Shown piece after piece: positions 35,682-43,485 of a stretch of DNA of 61,215 bases. This DNA comes from Shewanella basaltis. Lineage in GTDB: Bacteria; Pseudomonadota; Gammaproteobacteria; Enterobacterales; Shewanellaceae. Made by a program: the position numbers and the translations under genes. The DNA is taken from positions 1 to 61,215 of the forward strand of contig NZ_JAKILA010000027.1 in NCBI RefSeq assembly GCF_023283885.1. Reading direction: 5' to 3'. The notes under the pieces were generated by a model that worked only from the letters and a program-made list of their open reading frames with translations, searched no databases and had not been told where the DNA came from. Position 1 is the first letter of the stretch. Each line of letters begins with the position of its first letter.

Positions 35682-36896
35682 ATGAAGCTTCCTATCTATT
35701 TAGATTATGCCGCAACAACCCCTGTAGATCCGCGTGTCGCAGAAAAAATGGTGCAACACATGACAATGGACGGCGTGTTTGGTAACCCTGCATCGCGTTC
35801 ACATCGTTATGGTTGGCAAGCTGAAGAGGCGGTTGATGTCGCCCGTAATCAAGTTGCCGATTTAATTAATGCTGACCACCGCGAAATCGTTTTTACCTCG
35901 GGTGCAACAGAGTCTAGTAACCTTGCTATTAAAGGTATTGCCCATTTTTATCACAAAAAGGGTAAGCACATCATCACCAGTAAAACTGAACATAAAGCAA
36001 CGTTAGACACGTGCCGTCAGTTAGAGCGTGAAGGTTACGATGTTACCTATCTTGAACCAGAAGCCAATGGCATTATCCCAATGGAACGTTTAGAAGCGGC
36101 CATGCGTGATGACACCATACTTGTTAGCATTATGCATGTTAACAACGAAATTGGCGTGGTCCATGATATTAATGCCATCGGCGAGTTATGTCGTTCAAAA
36201 GGGGTTTTCTTCCACATGGACGCTGCGCAAAGCGCAGGTAAATTACCTATTGATGTGCAAACCACCAAAGTCGATTTGATCTCTATTTCTGGCCATAAGA
36301 TGTACGGCCCTAAAGGTATTGGCGCGTTATATGTTCGCCGTAAGCCACGTATTCGTCTTGAATCACAAATGCACGGCGGTGGTCATGAGCGTGGTATGCG
36401 CAGTGGCACATTAGCGACGCACCAAATTGTTGGTTTAGGTGAAGCTGCCGCTGTGGCTAAGCAAGACATGGCTGAAGATGGTGCTCGTATTACTCGTCTT
36501 CGTGACAAGTTATGGAATGGCATTAAGCACATCGAAGAAACCTATATCAATGGTGATATGGAACAACGTTATAGCGGTATCTTTAACGTAAGCTTCAACT
36601 TTGTTGAAGGTGAATCGCTGATGATGGCGTTAAAAGACCTTGCAGTTTCTTCAGGTTCTGCCTGTACCTCAGCCAGTTTAGAGCCTAGCTACGTATTACG
36701 TGCGTTAGGTTTAAACGATGAAATGGCTCACAGCTCAATTCGTTTCTCAATTGGTCGTTTTACTACCGATGAAGAAATTGAACATGCTATCAAAACGATA
36801 ACTGAATCAATCGATAAGTTACGTGAAATGTCTCCACTTTGGGAGATGTTTAAAGATGGTATCGATTTGAACCAGGTTCAATGGGCACATCATTAA
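35682..36896 (+). CDS. iscS: cysteine desulfurase IscS
   Basis: A 404-residue PLP enzyme that takes sulfur from cysteine for Fe-S clusters and tRNA thiolation. The PLP lysine is Lys206 (SGHKMYGPKG) and the persulfide cysteine is Cys328 (SSGSACTSASLEPSYVLRALG). Identical in length to E. coli IscS. N-terminal YLDYAATTPVDPRV is canonical. It is preceded by 82 bp after iscR, which can hold an RNA-processing site as in E. coli, though none was identified. Confidence 0.97.
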   Translation: MKLPIYLDYAATTPVDPRVAEKMVQHMTMDGVFGNPASRSHRYGWQAEEAVDVARNQVADLINADHREIVFTSGATESSNLAIKGIAHFYHKKGKHIITSKTEHKATLDTCRQLEREGYDVTYLEPEANGIIPMERLEAAMRDDTILVSIMHVNNEIGVVHDINAIGELCRSKGVFFHMDAAQSAGKLPIDVQTTKVDLISISGHKMYGPKGIGALYVRRKPRIRLESQMHGGGHERGMRSGTLATHQIVGLGEAAAVAKQDMAEDGARITRLRDKLWNGIKHIEETYINGDMEQRYSGIFNVSFNFVEGESLMMALKDLAVSSGSACTSASLEPSYVLRALGLNDEMAHSSIRFSIGRFTTDEEIEHAIKTITESIDKLREMSPLWEMFKDGIDLNQVQWAHH

Positions 36897-36928
36897 TCGT
36901 ATAACGACAAAGATTTTGGAGCAATATC

Positions 36929-37312
36929 ATGGCTTATAGCGAAAAAGTAATCGATCATTATGAAAACCCACGTAACGTAGGTTCATTCGATAAAAACGAT
37001 CCATCAGTGGTAACCGGAATGGTTGGCGCACCCGCATGTGGTGACGTAATGAAGCTGCAATTGAAAATTAATGCCGAAGGTATTATTGAAGATGCAAAAT
37101 TCAAAACTTACGGTTGTGGCAGTGCAATTGCCTCAAGCTCACTGGTAACTGAATGGGTTAAAGGCAAAAGCGTTGACGAAGCAGCGACCATTAAAAATGC
37201 TGATATCGCTGAAGAGCTAGCGTTGCCGCCGGTTAAAATTCATTGTTCAATTTTGGCTGAAGATGCCATCAAAGCAGCAATTGAAGAGTATAAAACTAAA
37301 CAAGCTAAATAA
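36929..37312 (+). CDS. iscU: Fe-S scaffold protein IscU
   Basis: A 127-residue scaffold with cluster ligands Cys37 (APACGD), Cys63 (YGCGSA) and Cys106 (KIHCS), plus the HscA-recognition motif LPPVK at 99-103. It receives sulfur from IscS and hands clusters on with HscA/HscB. Part of the isc operon, 32 bp after iscS. Confidence 0.97.
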   Translation: MAYSEKVIDHYENPRNVGSFDKNDPSVVTGMVGAPACGDVMKLQLKINAEGIIEDAKFKTYGCGSAIASSSLVTEWVKGKSVDEAATIKNADIAEELALPPVKIHCSILAEDAIKAAIEEYKTKQAK

Positions 37313-37326
37313 TGCCTGGAGTATAG

Positions 37327-37650
37327 ATGGCTATTTCAATGACACCTGCGGCGGCAGACCGAGTAAGATCGTTCCTTGCTAACCGTGGTAAAGGCTTAGG
37401 TTTACGCCTTGGATTGAGAACATCAGGTTGTTCAGGTATGGCATACGTCATTGAGTTTGTTGACGAACTCAATGACGATGATGAAGTTTATACAATCGAT
37501 GGTGTTAACATTATCATCGATGCAAAAAGCTTTATTTATCTGCAAGGTATTGAACTGGATTTTGTTAAAGAAGGTCTGAACGAAGGCTTCCAGTTCAATA
37601 ACCCAAATGCAAAAGGTGAGTGTGGTTGCGGTGAAAGTTTTACCGTTTAA
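37327..37650 (+). CDS. iscA: A-type Fe-S carrier IscA
   Basis: A 107-residue A-type carrier with the three conserved cysteines Cys35 (TSGCSG), Cys99 and Cys101 (GECGCGESF). It is expected to carry [2Fe-2S]/[4Fe-4S] clusters to targets. It starts 14 bp after iscU, preceded by CTGGAG. Same length as E. coli IscA. Confidence 0.97.
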   Translation: MAISMTPAAADRVRSFLANRGKGLGLRLGLRTSGCSGMAYVIEFVDELNDDDEVYTIDGVNIIIDAKSFIYLQGIELDFVKEGLNEGFQFNNPNAKGECGCGESFTV

Positions 37651-37699
37651 TCCTTTACCTGAACCGTTTTATCGAAAACAGTAAGCATGATATCTGCCA

Positions 37700-38224
37700 A
37701 TGAATTATTTCGAACTGTTCAATTTAGAACCTGCCTTTGATATCGACACCGCCTTACTTGCAGAGCGCTATCGCGAACTGCAACGGGCGGTTCATCCCGA
37801 TAAATTTGCCAACGATACTGAGCAACAAAAGCTGTTGTCAGTACAGCGTACCTCGCAAGTGAACGATGGTTATCAAACGTTAAAAAATCCTTTACGTCGT
37901 GCTGAGCACATGTTGAGTTTACGTGGTATTGAATTAAGCCATGAAACGACCACACTCAAAGATGGTGCATTTTTAATGCAACAAATGGAGTGGCGTGAAG
38001 CCTTAGAAGATATTCAGCATAGCCAAGAGCCACAAGATTTAATTAATGAGTTGTACGACTCTTTTGGCGAGTTTGAGGCCAGTTTATCAAACAAATTAAC
38101 CCTGCTTTTAGCTTCAACAGATCAAGCTGATGCATTATTAGCGGCAGATCAAATTCGCAAGCTGAAGTTTATGGCAAAATTGCAAGATGAGTTAGCCCGT
38201 ATTGAAGATGGCTTGCTAGATTGA
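37700..38224 (+). CDS. hscB: co-chaperone HscB
   Basis: A 174-residue J-domain protein with the HPD motif at 32-34 (RAVHPDKFAN), followed by the C-terminal three-helix IscU-binding domain (PLRRAEHMLSLRGIE, LMQQMEWREALE). It stimulates the HscA ATPase and delivers IscU. Part of the isc operon. A little shorter than E. coli HscB only in numbering. Confidence 0.95.
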   Translation: MNYFELFNLEPAFDIDTALLAERYRELQRAVHPDKFANDTEQQKLLSVQRTSQVNDGYQTLKNPLRRAEHMLSLRGIELSHETTTLKDGAFLMQQMEWREALEDIQHSQEPQDLINELYDSFGEFEASLSNKLTLLLASTDQADALLAADQIRKLKFMAKLQDELARIEDGLLD

Positions 38225-38292
38225 TTGCTTGATACATTCAAATTTATTGATGATTAGCCCAGCTAATCAATAACAAAACAAGTTGGAACACT

Positions 38293-40152
38293 ATGGCACT
38301 GTTGCAAATTGCAGAACCTGGCCAAAGCGCCGCACCACACCAACATCGTTTGGCTGTGGGTATCGATCTTGGCACCACAAACTCGTTAGTGGCGACAGTG
38401 AGAAGTGGCCTTGCATCAACACTCGCTGATGAAGCTGGTCGTCATTCACTGCCCTCGGTGGTGCACTATGGTAAAGACACTGTGCAAGTGGGTTATGAAG
38501 CTCAAGCTAAATCAGCTTTAGATCCGCAAAATACCATTGTATCTGTGAAACGTTTTATGGGCCGTAGTCTGGCAGATGTGCAATCTGGTGTACACAAGTT
38601 ACCCTATGCATTACATGCCAGCGAAAACGGCTTGCCCGTGTTTAGTACGCCTATGGGGGCGGTTAATCCTGTGCAAGTGTCGGCTGAAATCCTTAAGCCA
38701 TTAATTGCTCGTTCTCAAGCGACTTTAGGCGGTGAATTACAAGGTGTCGTGATTACCGTACCTGCGTATTTTGATGACGCTCAGCGCCAAGGCACTAAAG
38801 ATGCGGCAGAGTTATTAGGCGTTAAAGTATTACGTTTATTGAATGAACCTACCGCCGCTGCGATTGCTTACGGGTTAGACTCTAAGCAAGAAGGTGTGAT
38901 TGCCATTTACGATCTTGGTGGCGGCACCTTTGATATTTCTGTGCTTCGTTTAAATCGTGGTGTTTTTGAAGTGCTCGCAACCGGTGGCGATTCGGCCTTA
39001 GGCGGTGATGACTTTGACCATCTGTTAGTTAGCCACTTACAACAGGTGTGGAACATCAGTGAGCCTAACAATCAGTTGGCGCGCCAGTTATTAATTGAGG
39101 CTCGTCGCGTCAAAGAAGCGCTAACTGACAATGACAGTATTGAAGCAACTGTGGTCATTGATGCAAAGCCATTAACAACAACAGTTGATAAATCTTTATT
39201 TAACGACCTGATTGGCGCGTTGGTGAAAAAAACCATTAGCAGTTGTCGCCGTACTCTTCGTGATGCCGGTGTCGGTGTCGATGACGTCATTGAAACCGTG
39301 ATGGTGGGTGGTTCAACCCGTGTTCCATTGGTACGAGAGCAAGTGGAAGCTTTCTTTAAGAAAACGCCGCTTACATCGATTGACCCTGACCGCGTAGTGG
39401 CAATAGGTGCAGCGATTCAAGCTGATATTTTGGTTGGCAACAAACCAGAATCAGACTTGTTATTGTTAGATGTGATCCCGTTATCATTGGGTGTTGAAAC
39501 CATGGGCGGATTGGTTGAAAAAGTGGTTACCCGTAACACCACCATTCCGGTTGCGCGAGCACAAGAATTTACCACCTTTAAAGATGGTCAAACTGCCATG
39601 GCGTTTCATGTGGTACAGGGTGAGCGTGAATTGGTTGAAGACTGCCGTTCGTTAGCCCGTTTTACATTACATGGTATACCTGCAATGGCAGCAGGGGCAG
39701 CACACATTCGCGTCACTTTTCAGGTAGATGCTGATGGCTTATTAAGTGTCACGGCGATGGAGAAATCCACCGAGGTGAAAACCACCATTCAGGTTAAACC
39801 CTCATTTGGTTTATCTGACACTGAAATTGCCACCATGCTTAAAGATTCAATGAAGCATGCAAAAGAGGACATTACACGTCGTATGCTTGCGGAGCAAAAA
39901 GTTGAGGCGGCACGTGTCATCGAGTCATTAAATGCCGCATTAGGCAAAGATGGTGATTTGCTTGACGCCCAAGAGCGTAAGCAACTGACTGATGCAATAG
40001 CGCTACTTGACATGACGGCACAGCAAGACGATGTTGATGCCATTGAAAAAGCCATTGCTAACCTTGATGAACAAACTCAAGATTTTGCGTCACGACGCAT
40101 GGACAATTCTATTAGAGCGGCGCTAAAAGGGCAGTCGGTCGACAACATATAG
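38293..40152 (+). CDS. hscA: Hsp70-class chaperone HscA
   Basis: A 619-residue Hsp70. Phosphate motif GIDLGTTNSLVA, LNEPTAAAIAYGL, YDLGGGTFDISVL and VGGSTRVPLV mark the ATPase domain. The beta-sandwich substrate domain and a helical lid follow. It is specialised for IscU (LPPVK). Length matches E. coli HscA (616). It lies 68 bp after hscB and 8 bp before fdx. Confidence 0.97.
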   Translation: MALLQIAEPGQSAAPHQHRLAVGIDLGTTNSLVATVRSGLASTLADEAGRHSLPSVVHYGKDTVQVGYEAQAKSALDPQNTIVSVKRFMGRSLADVQSGVHKLPYALHASENGLPVFSTPMGAVNPVQVSAEILKPLIARSQATLGGELQGVVITVPAYFDDAQRQGTKDAAELLGVKVLRLLNEPTAAAIAYGLDSKQEGVIAIYDLGGGTFDISVLRLNRGVFEVLATGGDSALGGDDFDHLLVSHLQQVWNISEPNNQLARQLLIEARRVKEALTDNDSIEATVVIDAKPLTTTVDKSLFNDLIGALVKKTISSCRRTLRDAGVGVDDVIETVMVGGSTRVPLVREQVEAFFKKTPLTSIDPDRVVAIGAAIQADILVGNKPESDLLLLDVIPLSLGVETMGGLVEKVVTRNTTIPVARAQEFTTFKDGQTAMAFHVVQGERELVEDCRSLARFTLHGIPAMAAGAAHIRVTFQVDADGLLSVTAMEKSTEVKTTIQVKPSFGLSDTEIATMLKDSMKHAKEDITRRMLAEQKVEAARVIESLNAALGKDGDLLDAQERKQLTDAIALLDMTAQQDDVDAIEKAIANLDEQTQDFASRRMDNSIRAALKGQSVDNI

Positions 40153-40160
40153 GTGAAATA

Positions 40161-40496
40161 ATGCCACAGTTAGTATTTTTACCCCATCAAGAACTTTGTC
40201 CTGACGGCGCTGTACTTGAAGCTGAAGTAGGCGAAACCATTTTAAACGTTGCATTACGTAATGGTATCCACATTGAACATGCTTGCGAAAAGTCATGTGC
40301 ATGTACCACTTGCCACGTGGTTGTGCGTGAAGGCTTTGACCAACTAGAAGAAAGCGATGAGCTTGAAGATGACATGCTAGACAAAGCTTGGGGTTTAGAA
40401 CCTGAAAGCCGCTTGTCTTGCCAAGCTAAAGTTGTCGACTGTGACATGGTGATTGATATTCCAAAATACACCATCAACATGGTGAGCGAAGGCTAA
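40161..40496 (+). CDS. fdx: isc-type [2Fe-2S] ferredoxin
   Basis: A 111-residue adrenodoxin-type ferredoxin. Cluster ligands are in CEKSCACTTC (C-x5-C-x2-C) and LSCQAK. It donates electrons in Fe-S assembly. Last gene of the operon here: the next 140 bp hold a terminator and no iscX-like frame, although iscX follows fdx in E. coli. Confidence 0.96.
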   Translation: MPQLVFLPHQELCPDGAVLEAEVGETILNVALRNGIHIEHACEKSCACTTCHVVVREGFDQLEESDELEDDMLDKAWGLEPESRLSCQAKVVDCDMVIDIPKYTINMVSEG

Positions 40497-40534
40497 TCTT
40501 TCATCGAGATTGCCCCTGATAGAGCTAAAAATTG

Positions 40535-40565
40535 AGAGTCAATCGTCAAGATTGACTCTTTTTTT
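40535..40565 (+). terminator. terminator of the isc operon
   Basis: Stem GAGTCAATC / GATTGACTC with a GTCAA loop, followed by seven T. It lies 39 bp after fdx. Confidence 0.93.
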
Positions 40566-40642
40566 ATTTCTGGTCATTCCTGTCATTGATTTTAAATAAA
40601 CTCAGCGTATGATGCGCGAAAATTCCTATTTTGGAGCACTCT

Positions 40643-41554
40643 GTGCGCATCGCAATACTGTCTCAAGGCCCGCAATTATATTCTACTCGTCGCTTAGTCG
40701 AAGCCGCTGTTGCCCGAGGACATGAAGTTAAAGTCATTAACCCATTAAAATGTTATATGAACATCAATATGACTAAGCCTAGCATTCATATGGCTGGTAA
40801 AGATCTTGGCCATTTTGATGCCGTGATCCCTCGAATTGGTGCTTCTGTGACGTTTTATGGTTCAGCAGTGCTGCGTCAATTAGAAATGATGGGCGTGTAT
40901 GCGGTCAATAGCTCTATTGGTATTGCTCGCTCACGCGATAAATTGCGTTCAATGCAGTTATTATCGCGCAGAGGAATTGGTCTGCCTATCACAGGTTTTG
41001 CTAATAAACCCAGTGACATTCCTGATTTAATTGACATGGTGGGCGGAGCTCCGTTAGTGGTTAAATTGCTTGAAGGTACCCAAGGTATTGGTGTTGTACT
41101 TGCTGAAACACGTAAAGCGGCTGAGAGCGTGCTAGAAGCTTTTATGGGATTAAAAGCAAATATCATGGTGCAAGAGTATATTGCAGAGGCGCAAGGTGCT
41201 GACATCCGTTGTTTTGTGTTAGGCGATAAAGTGATAGCCGCAATGAAACGTCAAGCTAAACCTGGTGAGTTTCGCTCGAACTTACATCGTGGTGGCAGTG
41301 CAACGTTGGTTAAGTTAACGCCACAAGAACGTTCAGTTGCGCTTCGTGCCGCCCGCGCTATGGGACTGAATGTGGCGGGGGTAGATTTGTTACGCTCAAA
41401 CCATGGGCCTGTGGTGATGGAAGTCAATTCATCTCCTGGGCTTGAAGGGATCGAAGGCGCCACTCAAAAAGATGTTGCAGACGCGATTATTTGTTTCATC
41501 GAAAAAAACGCAGCCAAAACGACTCGATCAAGCAACGAAATAGCGGCTTGTTAA
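40643..41554 (+). CDS. rimK: RimK-family ATP-grasp ligase
   Basis: A 303-residue ATP-grasp enzyme of the RimK family, which in E. coli adds glutamates to ribosomal protein S6. N-terminal RIAILSQGPQLYSTRRLVEA, ATP-site segments (VVKLLEGTQGIGVVLAE, MVQEYIAEAQGADIRCFVLG) and the metal site VMEVNSSPGLEGIE are canonical. Translation starts at GTG (40643), seven bases after GGAGC. An in-frame TTG at 40631 would sit on that ribosome-binding site. Confidence 0.92.
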   Translation: MRIAILSQGPQLYSTRRLVEAAVARGHEVKVINPLKCYMNINMTKPSIHMAGKDLGHFDAVIPRIGASVTFYGSAVLRQLEMMGVYAVNSSIGIARSRDKLRSMQLLSRRGIGLPITGFANKPSDIPDLIDMVGGAPLVVKLLEGTQGIGVVLAETRKAAESVLEAFMGLKANIMVQEYIAEAQGADIRCFVLGDKVIAAMKRQAKPGEFRSNLHRGGSATLVKLTPQERSVALRAARAMGLNVAGVDLLRSNHGPVVMEVNSSPGLEGIEGATQKDVADAIICFIEKNAAKTTRSSNEIAAC

Positions 41555-41677
41555 TATTAATGACCTAAATATATGCTCAAATGTTACTGCGTATGCTGAT
41601 AAGGCTAGGCATTTTCAGTTTAATTACGTATAATCCGCGCGAATTTTTTAAACTTGCTCACATTAAGGAAGCTAGTT

Positions 41678-42109
41678 ATGGCGATCGAACGCACATTTTC
41701 TATTATCAAGCCAGATGCAGTTGCTAAAAACCACATCGGTGCAATCTATAACCGTTTTGAATCAGCTGGTCTAAAGATCATTGCTTCTAAAATGGTACAC
41801 CTTTCTAAAGAACAAGCTGAAGGTTTCTACGCTGAGCACAGCGCACGTCCTTTCTTTGGTGCTTTAGTGTCTTTCATGACTTCTGGTCCAGTGATGGTTC
41901 AAGTGTTAGAAGGCGAAAACGCTGTTCTTGCTAACCGCGAAATCATGGGTGCGACTAACCCAGCTGAAGCTGCTCGTGGTACTTTACGTGCTGATTACGC
42001 AGCAAGCATCGACGAAAACGCAGTTCACGGTTCTGATGCAGTTGAATCTGCAGCTCGTGAAATTGCTTACTTCTTCAGTGCTGAAGAAGTGTGCCCACGC
42101 ACTCGTTAA
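41678..42109 (+). CDS. ndk: nucleoside-diphosphate kinase
   Basis: A 143-residue NDK that balances nucleoside triphosphates via a phosphohistidine. The N-terminal MAIERTFSIIKPDAVAKN and the active-site NAVHGSDAVESAAREIAYFF (His in HGSD) are conserved. Same length as E. coli Ndk. The start at 41678 follows AAGGAAG. A TATAAT box at 41629 is a likely -10. Followed by a strong terminator. Confidence 0.96.
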   Translation: MAIERTFSIIKPDAVAKNHIGAIYNRFESAGLKIIASKMVHLSKEQAEGFYAEHSARPFFGALVSFMTSGPVMVQVLEGENAVLANREIMGATNPAEAARGTLRADYAASIDENAVHGSDAVESAAREIAYFFSAEEVCPRTR

Positions 42110-42127
42110 TCTTCTCGCAAGATCTCT

Positions 42128-42152
42128 AAAAGGAGCCCTAGGCTCCTTTTTT
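42128..42152 (+). terminator. terminator of ndk
   Basis: Stem AAAAGGAGCC / GGCTCCTTTT with a CTA loop and a further T run. It lies 18 bp after the ndk stop. Confidence 0.93.
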
Positions 42153-43485
42153 GTTATCTATTTTCTTTAAATGCACTTTCTAACCTATCGTCGTGATTGT
42201 TTATATGGCGATGAGGCTACCGTCATTGTCTCTTTGATCATTAGCGCAAAGGGCCATATGTTACTTTCTTTACCGCACCTAGCGTGTATTGTCCCTTCCA
42301 ATGTAATACTTAATCAGATCGATAAGCATGTAGTCGAAGCGTTTTTGCGCATTTAGCGCTCTAAATACAGTTCGTTAACTGACCGTGTTAGCCATGTCAT
42401 AATACCATTGCGCATTAATAAGTGACCACTGTGAATGCGTCCAGCGGTTTTTGATTAAGGCGTCGCTATGCAGTAATGGTTGTTTCCTTTCAAATAGCGA
42501 GAACGTAAAGCAAAAGCGGCTGGGGCATTCCTTTTTGGCGAGTTTTAAAAGGGCTTACACTGCGTTGCATGACTTCGAAAGAGAATACCTATACATTCAG
42601 TCATTCGCCTTGTTTAAGCCCTTTTAAATTCTCGCAAAGAGATCACTTGCTAACGCGGAATGGTATAAATACTGATATCAGAGGGGCTATGTCGATCTTT
42701 GAGTCGTGCAACCGCGATATAAAACAAGATCCAGCTAGACGTCGAGTCAGCATGGTCATAAAACTTAGCTTTTATCGCCCCATGATTACCAGTTTTTAAG
42801 ACCGACTTGGCGTAAAAGTGTCGTATGGATGACCCAGTCTGCGTTGTAACGAGTTGCTCCACATAAAGCGAGTGAGTGAAGGTTTTTATAGGCCGTTTTA
42901 AAGATGATTTTATCCCAGTTTTGGTATTTTATAAGCCTATACAATTAATTTTTGATTATTTATTGTACTAAGTATGGGGTGTTTTTTACCGAGTTCAATA
43001 CATTTAATTGCATAGAAAATAACGTATGTTATTCGTTTAAGTCATTATTTGAATAATTAACCATTAAAAATGAAAGGACATTCTGATGGTTTTTAATCCA
43101 AATAAAAAAATAAATAATAAAATTTACAAAAGTTGAATATGTTTGTTTTTTGGTTTAGTTGTTTTGATTTTGTTGTCTATGTTTGCTTTGTGTTTTTGTT
43201 GGGTGTGAGAACTGTGGTTTTTAAGGTTTTTATTTGTGCATGTTTTTTGGTTTTAAATAACAATAAAGTAACAATAATTATCGATATTTTTCATGATGTT
43301 GATTTTAATGGTTTTTTTAAAGTCAAATTAATTATTGGCTTTACATTGGCTTGCAATGTTGTATCCAGGTAACCCTTATTGACGGATTGTTTTTATTTCA
43401 TTATTAATGTTTCAGTAATTGGCGATGCCAATTCTTAATAATTAAAAAAATAACAACTTGTTAATATTTCAAGTAAGGGAGTTTT
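42153..43485. other. 1.3-kb gene-poor region between ndk and a TonB receptor
   Basis: Holds a family C repeat (42402-42666) and a strongly AT-rich stretch (about 42900-43480) that should contain the receptor promoter. Short frames of 60-80 codons here (for example 42171-42356 and 43133-43372) have biased composition, lack ribosome-binding sites and match nothing I recognise. Confidence 0.55.
42402..42666. repeat. dispersed repeat family C, copy (265 bp)
   Basis: Bounded by long imperfect inverted repeats: ATACCATTGCGCATTAATAA at the left, and the reverse complement of ATACCATTCCGCGTTAGCAA at the right. It shares most of its length with 55196-55440 (blocks GTGAATGCGTCCAGCGG, CAAAAGCGGCTGGGGCATTC, CCTTGTTTAAGCCCTTTTAA). 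MITE-like, non-coding. Confidence 0.85.

Noticed and set aside
42171..42356. 61-codon frame after ndk
   Set aside because: It starts just past the ndk terminator, lacks a ribosome-binding site and has no recognisable family.
43133..43372. 79-codon frame rich in Phe, Val and Cys
   Set aside because: The composition follows from AT/T-rich DNA upstream of the TonB receptor; no Shine-Dalgarno sequence.
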